From: Cricetulus griseus
Lineage: Eukaryota > Chordata > Mammalia > Rodentia > Cricetidae
Length of the DNA stretch: 64,000 nucleotides
Direction of reading: 5' to 3'
NCBI RefSeq assembly: GCF_003668045.3
Contig: NW_023276807.1
Location: forward strand, 233,063,667-233,127,666
How positions within the stretch are numbered: position 1 is the stretch's first letter; each line of letters opens with the position of its first letter. This document shows positions 1 through 10,877 of the stretch, piece by piece. The position numbers and the translations under genes are program-made. The notes beneath the pieces were generated by a model, which saw only the letters and a list, made by a program, of their open reading frames with translations, was not told the origin of the DNA and did no database searches.

Positions 1-347
1 TGGACTCCTCCATATCAATCAAGCCTGACGCAGTGGGACACAGAGAAATCTAAATTATAGCATAGAGCAGCACTTAATTTTCTATTTGAGTGAGGAGAAA
101 AAAAAAAAACACATTAAATTACCAAATTTCAAGAATTAAAGAAACACACTATGGGAAAATTAGGCTGACCTAGCCATTTTCAACAATAAAAATACCTAAC
201 AGACAATGGAACACAACTCAGAGGGAAGAAAAATAGGACAGGGCTGGGAGGGGCAGCAAGATGCAGGTCAGTGGATAAAACCAGAGGAGGAGTGTTCACA
301 CACCCTTCCTGATAGTGCTACTTGGGAATAATTAAGACCTGAGCCAA

Positions 348-500
348 AAGCCGGGCATGATGGGTGGTGGTGCATGCCTTTAGCCCTAGCACTCATGAGG
401 AAGAGGCAGGCATCTCTGAGTTCAGGGCCAGCCTGGTCTACAAAATGACTTCCAAGACAGCCTGTGCTACAAGAAAGAACACCTGTCTGTGCAGTAGGGG
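348..500 (+). repeat. B1 SINE
   Basis: Diverged B1 (7SL-derived) copy. It has the GCCGGGCATG head, 'gcctttagccctagcac', 'gaggcaggcatctctgagttc' and 'gccagcctggtctac' blocks. Antisense to Dgkh. Confidence 0.75.
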
Positions 501-505
501 GAAGA

Positions 506-1737
506 ACCGAGACAAAAATAGCCCAAATGTATACAAAAATTGGGGAAAGAATTAATGGTGTCAGATGCAACAAGTCATTTTAAAAATGTGCACTTTAGGA
601 CAAAAGAAAGGGTGAAGGTGATCAAAGACAAAGTTGTCACACTGAGTTGGAAGGTGGTAGCAAGGGAGAGATGTGAGCTGTGACGGAAGAAATAGTCCAC
701 CTTCCAGAGCTCGGGTAGAGGCAAAGGCGGCACACCTATATATGCACCGTGGCAATGTTCCCTTTTCACAGGAACAAGACGACTTTAGCCACAGAAGGAA
801 GCAAGCCCGAAATCAGGCACACCACTTAGAATGTTGTTGCAATAACCCCAGATTTCGCTTGGAGCTCACATTATAACTGGGTATTTTTATCCTAATTCTA
901 TTTGGCTGAAATGGAAGAAGGTTACATTTAATGCGGGTACTCAATGGTCCCTGCTAACTTCTTCAGATAAAACAAAAATGAGCTCCTTGAGCCAAAAAGC
1001 AAAATTGTGAACCGTGTCTCTCAACAGGCTTACCTAAACCACCCTGACATTCCCATTAAACACACAAAAAGCAAGACTATGGCCAGGGCCAGGGAGCTGC
1101 TTTCCAGCTTCAATTCTGTTTACCATGAACAATATTCAACACCGTATCTGCCACTGTTTGGATGAACATACCCCAAGCCTCTCCTGATTTCTTACGTAAA
1201 AGACCTTACTCTGTCTGGCTTTGCAGCTGAGCCAAATGCCACCAGTAACAACCAATACCAAAGTGTCCTGATACCTTCTCTGATGGTGTACTTCCACTCT
1301 GCAATGCTGTCCGTTTGAGTGTAGTCATCGCTACCTGAGCTCTAACCCGCTGTAGAAAAGCTGTCATTATTTTAGAGACGTTAGCTTCAGAACAGACGCA
1401 CTTCTGAGTCTTCTACTTACTGTGTTGTACCTCCAGGGCATAGATGCAGAATTTATTAACGCCCTGGCAGACGGATTATTACAAATGTGTTTTAACAGCA
1501 CCAAGAAGAACCCCTAAGCCAAACTTCTGAGGCGAGTAAAGAAGCATGTGGAAAAGTGATGTATAATTTCACTTAAAAAAAGAAATTACATAAAGTTGGT
1601 TTATCTTCTTCAAAAAAATATAAACCCATAGTTTAACATCCTATAAAATGTCATAAGGAAAAACTTTGAAAGCTTTTATTTTGGTGGGATAAAAGTCTCA
1701 GCTACAACTTATAACAAGTATAGAGAAGACATATCTT
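506..1737. other. No gene recognised
   Basis: About 1.2 kb of ordinary AT-rich intronic sequence. Short reading frames on both strands look random. I see no SINE, LTR or exon-like segment in it. Confidence 0.6.
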
Positions 1738-1762
1738 TCTTTTGTTTTGTTTTTCTTTCCTC

Positions 1763-1911
1763 TCTGGAGACAGGGTTTCTCTGTGTAACAGCCAGAGCTG
1801 TTCTGGAACTCACTCTGGAGACCAGGTCGGGCTTGAACGCACAGAGATCTACCTGCCTCTGTCTCCCAAGTACTGGAATTAAAGGCTTGCACCATGACCA
1901 TGCCCAGCTTT
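1763..1911 (-). repeat. B1 SINE
   Basis: Reverse-orientation B1: 'gagacagggtttctctgtgt' followed by 'ggaactcactctgga', 'cagagatctacctgcctctg' and 'ggaattaaaggc'. The TTTTG-rich stretch on its left is the tail. Confidence 0.85.
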
Positions 1912-2245
1912 AGAGAAGACATTTTAACACACAAACAAAACAATGTAACAACCTATAATTTCTTTATTGCTACCATAAAAGTTGGGTCTATGTCAAATTC
2001 TACTAATTAGTGCAAAGCATTCTCCCTGTAATGAACTGTGCTATCAAATCTGTAGCTAAGAAAAATCTGAAGCACACTTAAAACAAAATCAATAATATAT
2101 TGTTAAAATATTCTGTGAAGAGCCAGGTGGCACTTTTGAAAAAAATAAAGAACCAAAATTTTAATTTTAAAACTTTCTAATCACAGAAAAATATAGCAAA
2201 AAAAAAATTAAAATGAACTTAAAGAGTTGTAAGATTTCTGGAAAT

Positions 2246-2405
2246 GCCAGGTGTTGGTGGCTCACGCCTTTAATCCCAGCACTCAGGCGGCAGAGGCAGG
2301 TGGATCTCTGTGAGTTTGAGGCCAGCCTGGTCTACAAAGCAAGTTCCAGGACAGGCTGCAAAGCAATACAAAGTAACCCCGTCTCAAAAAAAAAAAAAAA
2401 AAAAT
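2246..2405 (+). repeat. B1 SINE with poly(A) tail
   Basis: Complete B1 from 'gccaggtgttggtggctcac' through 'ggccagcctggtctacaaag' to 'ccccgtctc' and an 18-A tail. The 'caggacaggctgcaaagc' 3' half is the type I associate with cricetids. Confidence 0.9.
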
Positions 2406-2661
2406 TCTGGAAAAATGGGAAGTAAAAAAATAGTTCTACTGCTTTCTTACAAAACATTACTGATACTAGCAAGGTTTTTTCCCTTTATGTCGGAGATTGA
2501 GTCCCTTCTTCTCAGCTGGTCACTGAGTAAAAGGCAAGCACAGCATGCTCCCAAGACTGACTATACGTCAAAACGCCCACACATGAAACCTTACGATGAC
2601 TGAGTATACGTCAAAACACCCACACACAAAATCATACGATGGCTTCACTGAGCTACTTTTC

Positions 2662-2850
2662 TGTGTGTTTTACCTGAATGTCTGTCTGTGCACAGTGTGC
2701 ATGCAGTGCCCTTACAGATCAGAAGAGGGCATCGGTCCCCTGGAACTACAGTTACAGACAGTTGTTAGCAAGGTGGGTGCCCGGAATTGAACCCAAGCCC
2801 TCTGAAAGAGGAGCCAATGCTCTTAGTGCTAAGCCATCTCTCTGGCCTCT
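2662..2850 (-). repeat. B2 SINE
   Basis: Read on the minus strand it has the B2 head (ggccagagagatggctta), the tRNA-like boxes, 'caattccgggcacccac' and the downstream body. The tail meets unique sequence near 2660. Confidence 0.75.
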
Positions 2851-2930
2851 GTTGAGCTATCCAAAACTGGAGTCTGTTGCACAGGCACTAAACACCAGGA
2901 ATAATAACAGGGTGAAAAGGGACACAGAAT

Positions 2931-2940
2931 GTGTGTGTGC

Positions 2941-2987
<47 letters not shown>

Positions 2988-3023
2988 CGCGCTGTGTGTG
3001 TGTGCCCGTGTGTGTGTGTGCCC

Positions 3024-3071
<48 letters not shown>

Positions 3072-3094
3072 TTGTGCGCGCGCGCGCACGCCTG
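2931..3094. repeat. (TG)n / (CG)n compound microsatellite
   Basis: Long TG runs are interrupted twice by pure alternating GC blocks (about 2979-2991 and 3077-3087) and by 'cccgtg' units. Alternating purine-pyrimidine throughout, so Z-DNA prone. All reading frames over it are translation artefacts of the repeat. Confidence 0.98.
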
Positions 3095-3097
3095 TGT

Positions 3098-3378
3098 AGG
3101 CCAGGGGTCAACTTTAGGCGTCTTCTATCACTCTGCATTTTATTTTGTGGCAAGGGTCTCTCATTCACTGATACTGGAGCTCCGTATTTCAGCTAACTAC
3201 CCAGCAAGACCCTCAAATCTGCCTGTCTCCTTACCCCCAACACTAGGGTTACAGGAACGCACTACCTATCTCCGATTTTGGCTTTTCCCCTTGTGGGTTG
3301 CTGAAGATCCAAGCTCAGGTACTTACGCTTAAACAGCAAGCACTCTCCCCACTGAGCACCTCCCTAGTTCCAGTCAAG
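3098..3378 (-). repeat. B4-type composite SINE (RSINE1/B4A-like)
   Basis: On the minus strand it begins with a tRNA-like head (gggaggtgctcagtggggag), then a B1-related middle and the characteristic 'gagtgatagaagacgcc...ttgacccctggcctaca' end, next to the TG repeat expected at its 3' end. Subfamily name is from memory. Confidence 0.6.
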
Positions 3379-4531
3379 GAACACCTTTTAACTTATTTTA
3401 AGTCAGTGTCTTGAGACTTTTTTTAAATTATGAACTAACTTTTAACAACTTTATTTACAAAAGGCTTTTGGCATGGTATTTTATGAACACCAACCTGGAA
3501 TTCCCCATAAAAGCCTCTGAGAGAACTGCAAGAGATGAAGCAGAATGCAAAATGGAATTGCATTACAAGTGGCCTCGTGTTCAGCAGCACAGCCATCACT
3601 GCAGGAAATTTAAAATCGTGTAAAATTGCTCAAGAGATTTAGTTCCTTCGGAAAAAAAATAGGAAGTTTCGGTTAGAAGCACAGAAACCAAGGGTGGAAT
3701 GAGGTAACACTGGTAGAATGGAGGTGATGAGTTTGTGAAATGAAGATAGTCCAAAAATAGGAAAGAGTAGGAGGAAGCTGCTGAAACAGGTAGCAGCCAG
3801 TCCTTGCCATGGCAACCATGATCAACAGATGAGCATCCATCACAGCATGAGCTTAAGAGAGTCCCCATCTGCGCCACACTCAAATTTCAATGTGTGGGTC
3901 TCGCTACCAGTAGACATTAATAAATAACATTTAAGTAGACTAAACAACCTGGTAGCAGCCACACTGATGAGCGGACATTATCTGTTATGAGCTAACTTTC
4001 AAAGGGACCTCTGGAGCTCTGCAAATTAAGAGACTGACAGGGTTTTATTTATAGGATAACAATGGTGCACAAATAATGCCGGTGAAAGCTAAGCCTGGGA
4101 TTTATAGCACTTTTACACTCACATCTCATATTCATTGATGTCCTCGGCCCCAGGAGACATGCTTTGGTGATGAAGTAAATATTTTAGTTACAGAGTTCTT
4201 TCCCTTTAGATCAGTATGAAGCAGCGTGGCCACCACAAATCTGCCGGCTTGAAATTCATATTCTAAAGGTTTTGCCAAGTCAAAGGGATTAGCACACTGT
4301 CAAACACCACTAGTCAATTTATACGCAAGCATAACAAATGGCACAAACATGACCTAAAGCAGGAAAAAGTACAAAAGAGACAGTAAGATGGAAGCTCACT
4401 CACTCGTCCTTCGGTCTACAGAGCAACCTCAAAGGGTGACTCTAATGGTCTTCGTTTTCAAAGGAGGAAAGTGAGGCTTTTGCACCTTCTACCGTCCAAT
4501 TCCTATCCATAAGAGGCAGAAGTGAGACCAG
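3379..4531. other. No gene recognised
   Basis: Non-repetitive intronic sequence with no long open frame and no recognisable exon or transposon. Contains an isolated 70-codon frame at 3411-3623 that I regard as chance. Confidence 0.6.
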
Positions 4532-4603
4532 GGCATGTAGGCCAATGGCAGAATGCTTGATTGGCATGCACAAGACCCTGGGTTCTAACTGCAGCACCTT
4601 TCC
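4532..4603 (+). repeat. ID-like SINE
   Basis: Resembles the tRNA-Ala-derived ID monomer: 'gcagaatgcttgattggcatg' followed by 'caagaccctgggttctaact' and 'gcagcacc'. Diverged. Confidence 0.55.
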
Positions 4604-4934
4604 CAGAAAACTTTAACAAGAGGCAGAGGGCCAACCTGCCCTAAACAACCAAGCAACTTAACTCTCCACCTCCATGACAAAGGCCCAGGCAATGCCCATT
4701 GAGAGTGGCATATACTTGAACATATTTCATTCTGCTTTTACAAAACTGTTAAGTAAAACTATGCATTGATTAAAAGCAGATCTACTGCTTTTACACACAC
4801 ACTAGCTAGTGAGCAGCTAAATTGCAGACAGGAAGTGCACACCTGAAATCCCAGCAACTAGGGAGGGGCGCTCCAAGTTTTTAGTGAGCCTGAAACCATT
4901 CAGTGAGACTTTGTGAGAGTTAAAAAGCAAAATG

Positions 4935-5040
4935 TGCCAGATGGTGGTGGCACATGCATTTAATCCCAGCACTCAGGAGGCAGAGGCAGTGAGGGCTACA
5001 CAGAAAAACCCTGTCTCAAAAAATAAAGTAAAATAAAAAA
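4935..5040 (+). repeat. B1 SINE with internal deletion
   Basis: B1 head (gccagatggtggtggcacat) and 'cccagcactcaggaggcag' are joined directly to the 3' block 'gggctacacagaaaaaccct', so about 45 bp of the middle is missing. A-rich tail to about 5040. Confidence 0.75.
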
Positions 5041-5488
5041 TACAATAAAATGCACATGTTATATTAATCTCTGTATTTCCATCACATATATAAAATGTAA
5101 GTTCAGAATGTTAGGAGATGAGTCTAGACTGAGGAGGGGGTACGTGAGGGTAGATGAATGTTTGCTCTAGAGTAACCTCTGGGCATCACATACTCAGGGA
5201 ACCACACCGATGCACTGTACACACCATGGAGGAGCAGGGTCAGCTTTTTGTACTCCCATAATATCGGTCATTTCCAGAGACTCCTTAGTATTTTAAGTGT
5301 GGCAGTGATAAAAAATTTTGCAAATGTTTCCTTTACTTAATCTACTCAAAGGAAAAAGAAAGATAAAGGCTGGGTGCTTTTTGAAACTGATTTTGAGGGA
5401 AATAACTGAACTTTCACAATTTCAGACTAGAGGCTGATAAATAGAACCTGGTAGGAGACAAACTACAAAAGCAACTGGGCTTATTCTG
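5041..5488. other. No gene recognised
   Basis: AT-rich intronic sequence between a B1 and the minisatellite. Nothing identifiable. Confidence 0.6.
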
Positions 5489-5704
5489 TGTGTCCATGTT
5501 TGTGCAGGCGTCCATGTGAGCACATGTGTCCATGTGTGTGCAGGCATCCATGTGAGCACGTGTGTCCATGTGTGTGCAGGTGTCCATGTGAGCACGTGTG
5601 TACATGTGTGTGCAGGCATCCATGTGAGCACGTGTGTCCATGTGTGTGCAGGCGTCCATGTGAGTACATGTGTCCATGTGTGTGCAGGTGTCCATGTGAG
5701 CACA
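5489..5704. repeat. Minisatellite, six 36-bp units
   Basis: Six consecutive 36-bp units start at 5489, 5525, 5561, 5597, 5633 and 5669. Each has the form TGTGTCCATG, TGTGTGCAGG, then CATCCATGTG AGCACG with single-base variants. Because 36 is a multiple of three, several frames on both strands stay open and give 12-residue peptide repeats. These are shadows of the tandem repeat, not genes. Confidence 0.97.
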
Positions 5705-5981
5705 TGTACTCAGAGACAGAGAACAAAGGTCACTTCATTCCTTAAGCCACCCACCTTCTTTTGCCTCTGCTCAAGGAAGGTGTTTTATTGAAGGAAGATT
5801 CTTTTTCCTCTAATTGAAAATCCCTTGGCTAAAGCCATAACCGTTCTAGAAGATAACCAAAACTCTACACACACCATTCTGCCTCGGCCTTTAAAAGAGA
5901 TTTTACAATCTGGCAAATTCAGAAACCATTTAAAGCAAAACTAATAAGAGGCCACTGCTTATGACAGTGGGCATGCTTCTT

Positions 5982-6150
5982 TTTTCTTTTTCTTTTTTTT
6001 TGGGTTTGTTCATTTGTTTTTGAAAACAGGGTTTCTCTCTGTAGCCTTGGATGTCCTAGAACTCACTCTGTACATCAGGCTGGCCTCAAACTCACGGAGA
6101 CTGTCTGCCTCTGCCTTCCCAGTGCTAGGATTAAAGGTATGTCTAGGCCA
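5982..6150 (-). repeat. B1 SINE
   Basis: Reverse B1 with T-rich tail at the left, 'cagggtttctctctgtagcc', 'gaactcactctgtacatcag' and 'gcctctgccttcccagtgct'. The 5' end of the element ends at 'ggtatgtctaggcc'. Confidence 0.8.
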
Positions 6151-7317
6151 AAACCGGCTGCTTGCATTTCTTTGTGAAGGCAAGAATCTCCTCTCCTGCT
6201 CACAGAATTCAAGTTTGTTTGAGGCTCTGAGTTTATTTTAAATGTTGAACTTGCTGTGGTGGCTTCTGTTTCCTTTCAGCATAAACATAACAACTGACCA
6301 AGAACTATTACATTGAAGATAAGCCTTGTGGGCAGAGTAGCTTGGGAGATACTTGGGATGTAAAACCAGTCCTCTCTTTAAAAAATAAAACCCACCAGCT
6401 CACCCACAGCACTCTCCTGCCTCAGTCATACTCCACAGTGGCAGCTCAACATGCTGGTTTAGTAACTATTCCAATAGAAACTCAACTCCAAAGGACACCT
6501 CAGGACAAAAGTTTTTCTTGCAATGTGGCCGTTAAGCAACTGGAACTCAAGGAAGCAAAATACCGCCTCGATTTTTAAAGACTGTCTTGGGAGTCTACTG
6601 TATAAACACAGCAAGCAGCGATACCAGAAGTATCATGAAGACAGGCAAGAGAGATCAAATGTACTGACGAAAACAAAAGAAAGCTGCACCCTCCTGCCTC
6701 TAAGAATACTTCTGGTCTCAGAGTTGCTCCACTTACATTAAACCAGCATCTCAATGAAAAATGTATTATTGATTGCTGGATCAGTTGTAGCAGCAATTAA
6801 TAATTAAAGCGGAGAATTAAGAACTAATGAAAAATGTTGGTGCCAGCACGCACAGTGATATATGCTTGTCATCTCAAGCCTTTCTGGGTTTTCTGGGCTA
6901 ACAGCCATTTTTCTACTCTGTGACATAAACAGGTTACGTCAAAGCCAAATGTGTATTTAATGTTGAGGAGAAATGGGTCATCTTCATGAGCAATTCTGTG
7001 TCCCAGCTTCAAAATTCTTTTTTAAGTATGGAAAATTAGAACATTCAAACATAATGAAGAATAACTAAATTTATTATGCTGCCAAAAAGATTTTCTGATG
7101 TGCTATTCTGATTGGCAGGTTCTGAAGTAATGGGTTTCAACACAAATACTTTTACAGCACTTTCCCTTTCAAGTGGTTTCACAGACAACTGGTACATGTT
7201 ATTTGCCACAGTTACCTTCTGGACAGTGGCTGCATCGCTGAAGGGACAGAGCCTGAGCTAGTGGGGATATTTTCTCTTGGAACAGCAAATAGTCCCTGAA
7301 AATGCCTGCTGCATTTT
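6151..7317. other. No gene recognised
   Basis: Unassigned intronic sequence. Two short plus-strand frames (6342-6578 and 6523-6741) overlap in different phases and resemble no protein I know. Confidence 0.55.
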
Positions 7318-7929
7318 TTACTGCCAATCTAAATCCTTCATATGTGTGTGTTTCCACTTGAGGATGCTTTTTTTCTGAAAGAAAAAAAAATGTATATTTG
7401 ATTCATGAGTGTTGAAATTGGTGCTGAAAGTGCTGTAATTCAAGCCTGAAAAAGACCTCATCTTATACACATTTTCTGCATAAGACTCCTCACAGCTTCT
7501 TGATGTTAGGAGCACAAGACACAGGTTAATACTAAACTGAGGGCCATTTGAAACAGCAAGAGCACTACCAAAATGCACAAAAATGGGGAAAATGGGGTCA
7601 TGCCTGTGTGATGACGCAAAGGATGTCCGTTTACAAAATGATAGATGAAAGGAGGCTAAACACCCCTTGAGCACCTCCCTGAGGAACATGTACACATAAG
7701 GCAACTCAAATTTTTCATCACTGTAAACATGTCCACAAATGGTCGGGAAAACACAAGAGTTGACTTTGTAGTTACAATAAACCTTACTGAGACGGTGAAT
7801 TGGCAAGTTGGGAAGACATGAATGAGCAATTAACTGCATAAAATGTCAAGTACATCCACATAATGGTTTTAATTGTATGAAAAACTCCACTAAATATTGT
7901 GCTGAATTCAGTAACAAATTGTACTAAAA
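7318..7929. other. Unassigned block with a 173-codon minus-strand ORF
   Basis: A minus-strand frame of 173 codons (7318-7839) lies in AT-rich sequence with no SINE signature. The translation has low-complexity Phe runs near its end and no domain I recognise. It could be chance, a decayed processed copy, or an ancient transposon piece. Confidence 0.4.
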
Positions 7930-7937
7930 GGTACCTG

Positions 7938-8027
7938 ATGGGGTAAGGAGACAGCTTAGTTGGTAATGTGCTTGGCTGTAAAGCATGGGTGCCTGGGGCT
8001 TCAGATTCAAGTACAAAGCCAGGCACA
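7938..8027 (+). repeat. B4-type SINE, part 1 (split by B2)
   Basis: tRNA-like head (gatggggtaaggagacagct) and the start of the B1-related half, ending in AAAGCCAGGCACA. The body resumes at 8212 after a B2 insertion. Confidence 0.6.
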
Positions 8028-8211
8028 GGGGCTGGAGAGATGGCTCAGCAGTTAAGAGCGCTGGCTGCTCTTCCAGAGGACTTGGGTTTGATTCCCTTAT
8101 AACTGCCTGTAATTTCAGGGTAATCAAATGCCCTCTTCAGGCCTCCGCAGGTACTGCATGCACATGGCGCACAGACAAATAATAATAACAACAACAACAA
8201 CAACAACAACA
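8028..8211 (+). repeat. B2 SINE inserted in B4-type SINE
   Basis: Full B2: 'ggggctggagagatggctca', 'ctgctcttccagaggacttg', and a body ending in an (AAC)n tail at about 8186-8211. It is bracketed by a near-perfect target-site duplication, AAAGCCAGGCACA at 8015-8027 and AAATCCAGGTACA at 8212-8224. Confidence 0.9.
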
Positions 8212-8337
8212 AAATCCAGGTACAGTAGTAGTGCCTGGGGAAGGAGGAGACAGTGACACAGGTGGATCCCTAGAGCTTGCTGGCCAGTTAGTTTAGCCAA
8301 TCATGAGCTCCAGGTTCAGTAACAGAGCTCAAAAAAT
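8212..8337 (+). repeat. B4-type SINE, part 2
   Basis: Continuation of the split element: 'ggtggatccctagagcttgc', 'ggccagttagtttagcc' and 'atgagctccaggttcagtaa' match the B1-related half of the RSINE1/B4A type. Confidence 0.6.
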
Positions 8338-8574
8338 GGAAGGAAGGAAGGAAGGAAGGAAGGGTGAGCTGCTAGGGAAGACACATACATAAATTAGATA
8401 CACAGATATACAGATACAGAGATACATAGATAGCTACATAGACAGATAGCTACATAGATACATACATACATACATACATATATACATACATACAAGCAAA
8501 GAAAGGCAGGCAGGCAGGCATGAAGGAAAGAAGGAAAGAAGGAAAGAAGGAAAGAAAGGAAAGAAAGGATGGCA
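8338..8574 (+). repeat. Compound microsatellite (GGAA, GATA/CATA, GGCA, GGAAA)
   Basis: Successive short arrays of GGAA, ATAGATAC-like, CATA, GGCA and GAAAGGAAA. The phrase 'ctagggaagacacata' occurs at the left (about 8372) and again just after the array (about 8580), so a tandem duplication of the SINE 3' region was involved. Confidence 0.9.
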
Positions 8575-8666
8575 AACCACTAGGGAAGACACATAGTCAA
8601 TGTTGGCTTCTAACTTCCATACAGCTACCCTGTCCCACAAGAGTGAGCACGCATGTGCACGTGCGT
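8575..8666 (+). repeat. B4-type SINE, part 3
   Basis: 3' end of the split element: 'ggcaaaccactagggaagac' then 'ttggcttctaacttccatac', leading into a CA repeat as usual for this SINE type. Confidence 0.55.
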
Positions 8667-8670
8667 GCGC

Positions 8671-8731
8671 ACACAGACACACACACAGACACAGACACAG
8701 ACACAGACACAGACACACACAGACACACACA

Positions 8732-8767
<36 letters not shown>
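8671..8767. repeat. (CA)n / (CAGA)n microsatellite
   Basis: ACACAGACAC-type units grading into a pure (CA)n run ending at about 8766. Open frames across it are repeat artefacts. Confidence 0.97.
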
Positions 8768-8769
<2 letters not shown>

Positions 8770-8914
8770 GGGGGGTGCCCTGAAGGTATGACTTCAGCAA
8801 TGCAGAGGCATTATCTCACTAATATTTACTCTGTGAGAAAAGCCATCACTAATCTAGGTCATGTATTTCATCTTTAAAGTCAAAACCCACTTTACTGGTT
8901 TGTGAAAACCATTT

Positions 8915-8942
8915 CTTAACCAATGAGCCATCTCTCCAGCCC
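8915..8942 (-). repeat. B2 head fragment
   Basis: Only the first ~25 bp of a B2 on the minus strand (gggctggagagatggctcat) is recognisable. Confidence 0.45.
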
Positions 8943-9154
8943 TAGAGAATCATTTCTAAGAAACATATCTGACACTGCTGAAAGGAATTTTTCACACAAA
9001 AGCACAGTTTACCAAGTAAGCTTTTACCAATATCCAGCCAACGCATTATTGTTTGTTAAGCACTTTTTACACAAATAAATCTTATACTACCAATAGCCAA
9101 GGTTTTCTATTACAAACCTTTCCTTAAGAATTAAAATTCAATTTATTAAAGACA

Positions 9155-10345
9155 TAAATTGCTGTGCCTGTGGTCCCGTCCACAGTGTCCAGCTGCTCTG
9201 GACCAAGCCTAGGTGTATGGTGCCACAAGGACCTGGCCCCAGGCCCTGACAGCAAGTTGCCCACCAGCTCCCGGCCAAGTGCATGGGGCTCCCCTGATTC
9301 CAGAATGGCAACCTCTCCATACGGACCAGTGACTGGGACAACACACAAGGCTCATGATCCCCACTGTGGCTACTTTGTTCTGACAGTCCCAGTGGAAAAG
9401 AAACTGCAGCAGCCTTCCCAGAGGCACAGCTCACGAGGTGGCCTTACTGGGGATGCTGGCGGCTTTGAGTATCCCAATGTGGTCTGGCTGGTGGGTGTCT
9501 GAAGCTACTTCTGGAACTACTTGAGATCAACCCTAGTGTTTGAGCATGCGCACCAGAACAAACAGGCATGCACAGACAAGGCGTACCACCAGGCCTGCCA
9601 CTCAAGGCCACCAAGGATTTAATGAACTAGTTTTTACAAGATCTCGAGAACATTCTAGTGATATGGGAGAGTCAAGCTGGCTGACTTTGGCTTAGCCAGA
9701 ATCTACAGTTGCCAGACCACCCTTACACCTGTGGCTGTTACACTCTGGCACCGTGCTCCTTAAGTTCTTCAGTAGTCTATATATGCAACGCCTGTGGACA
9801 TAACACAGTGTTGGCTGCGTCTTTGCAGAGATGCTTCCTCAAAGGCCTCTCCCCTGTGGACACTCAGAAGATCTCTGATCTGATTGTACTGCCTCCAGAG
9901 GATGACTAGCCTGGAGACACACCTCTCCTCAGACCCCTTTCCCCAGAGGGCCTCAGGCAGCACAGTCCCATGGTGACAGAGATGGAGAAGCCTGGAATAC
10001 TGCTACATCTGGAAGTGCTGACTTTTAAACCATATAAGCAAATCTGCCTCGGAGCCCGGCAGCACTCTGATCTACAGGGGAAGACTATGACGCAGAGAGC
10101 CATGGGGTCCCTGTTGTAACCCATTCTGTCCAGTTTTGTGAAGACAGCCCCATCGAGAAGGTGAGCTCTGACTTCCTCCAAATGTGGAGACCTCCAACTT
10201 GTTGACATCTTTAAATGACATTCCCACCCCTCCTTCTAAGGCTCATCTCTTGCCCTTCTATGTCCGTCTCTACACTACAGGCTATGTCCTCTTGCCCTAA
10301 TATCGAGGTCCTAAATTTGTACAGGAAAATAAAATGAGACAAAGA
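9155..10345 (+). pseudogene. Cdk4-ps: Processed pseudogene of cyclin-dependent kinase 4
   Basis: An intronless, decayed copy of Cdk4 mRNA, antisense to Dgkh. A start-like ATG at 9305 opens a frame reading MATSPYGPV, against MATSRYEPV in Cdk4, then a DPHCGYFV segment. The glycine-rich ATP loop between them is lost. Further segments lie in order: FEYPNVV near 9465, a VFEH segment near 9538, KLADFGLARIYS at about 9674-9709 (DFG motif kept), LTPVAVTLWHRAP, then SIYATPVD, and KISDLIVLPPEDD ending near 9906. In-frame stops lie at 9761-9763, where the APE Glu codon should be, and at 9773-9775. The frame changes several times. The coding-derived part ends near 10099; a 3' UTR-like tail follows to an AATAAA at about 10326. 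No function is expected. I matched it to Cdk4 from memory of the kinase. Confidence 0.93.
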
Positions 10346-10577
10346 AAAAGGACATGTGTTTAAAACATAGGTCAACCTTGAGGTAAATTGAATTTGCAAG
10401 TCGCATTGCTCTGTCCGAAAGTAACTGGTAAATTTTAATATGCTCCTTAAGCAACTATTGCTCCTATTAGCAATAGTCAACCCTTTACTCCTACTAAAAT
10501 ATCAGCTATGTGGAGTAATTTCAGCTCTAAACATCTCCATACCATCTTTTCTTTTTAACAGTCTCATGAACTCCCTA

Positions 10578-10617
10578 AGAACCGGGATTACAGCCATGAG
10601 CCACGATGCTTGGCTTC
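10578..10617 (-). repeat. B1 5'-end fragment
   Basis: Short 'accgggattacagccatgag' followed by 'ccacgatgcttggct', the reverse of a B1/7SL-type head. Confidence 0.4.
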
Positions 10618-10659
10618 TCTACTCTTATTTTTTACAGAAACTATAAAGTACTGAATTCA

Positions 10660-10810
10660 GGCCAGCAAGGTGGCTCAGAGGGCTAAGGCACGTGCTGCCA
10701 ATTTGACAACTGGAGGTCACTCCCCGGGATCCACCTATTCCAGTTCCTGGGTTGTCCTGTGACTTCCACATGCATGCTGTAGCATGCTCCTGTGCACAAT
10801 CAGCAAACAT
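10660..10810 (+). repeat. B3-type SINE
   Basis: tRNA-derived SINE: 'gccagcaaggtggctcagag', 'ctaaggcacgtgctgcca', 'ccccgggatccac' and 'gttgtcctgtgacttccaca', the body I associate with B3. Confidence 0.65.
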
Positions 10811-10877
10811 CAATTTTTTTCATTTGTTAAAACACTGAATTATTGTTATTCAGTTGTTCTTTCATGTAGAAATGGAA

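Noticed and set aside
2678..3332. Cys/Val-rich frames over the TG repeat, and similar ones at 8434-8877, 40845-41338 and 59959-60228.
   Set aside because: Translation of dinucleotide repeats, not genes.
5414..5791. His/Thr/Met- or Cys-rich repeat proteins and a possible CRISPR-like array.
   Set aside because: All frames derive from a 36-bp minisatellite; units are directly adjacent with no unique spacers, and the DNA is mammalian.
9164..9502. A 112-codon frame as a functional gene.
   Set aside because: It is the 5' part of the Cdk4 processed pseudogene, lacking the ATP-binding loop and followed by frame changes and stops.
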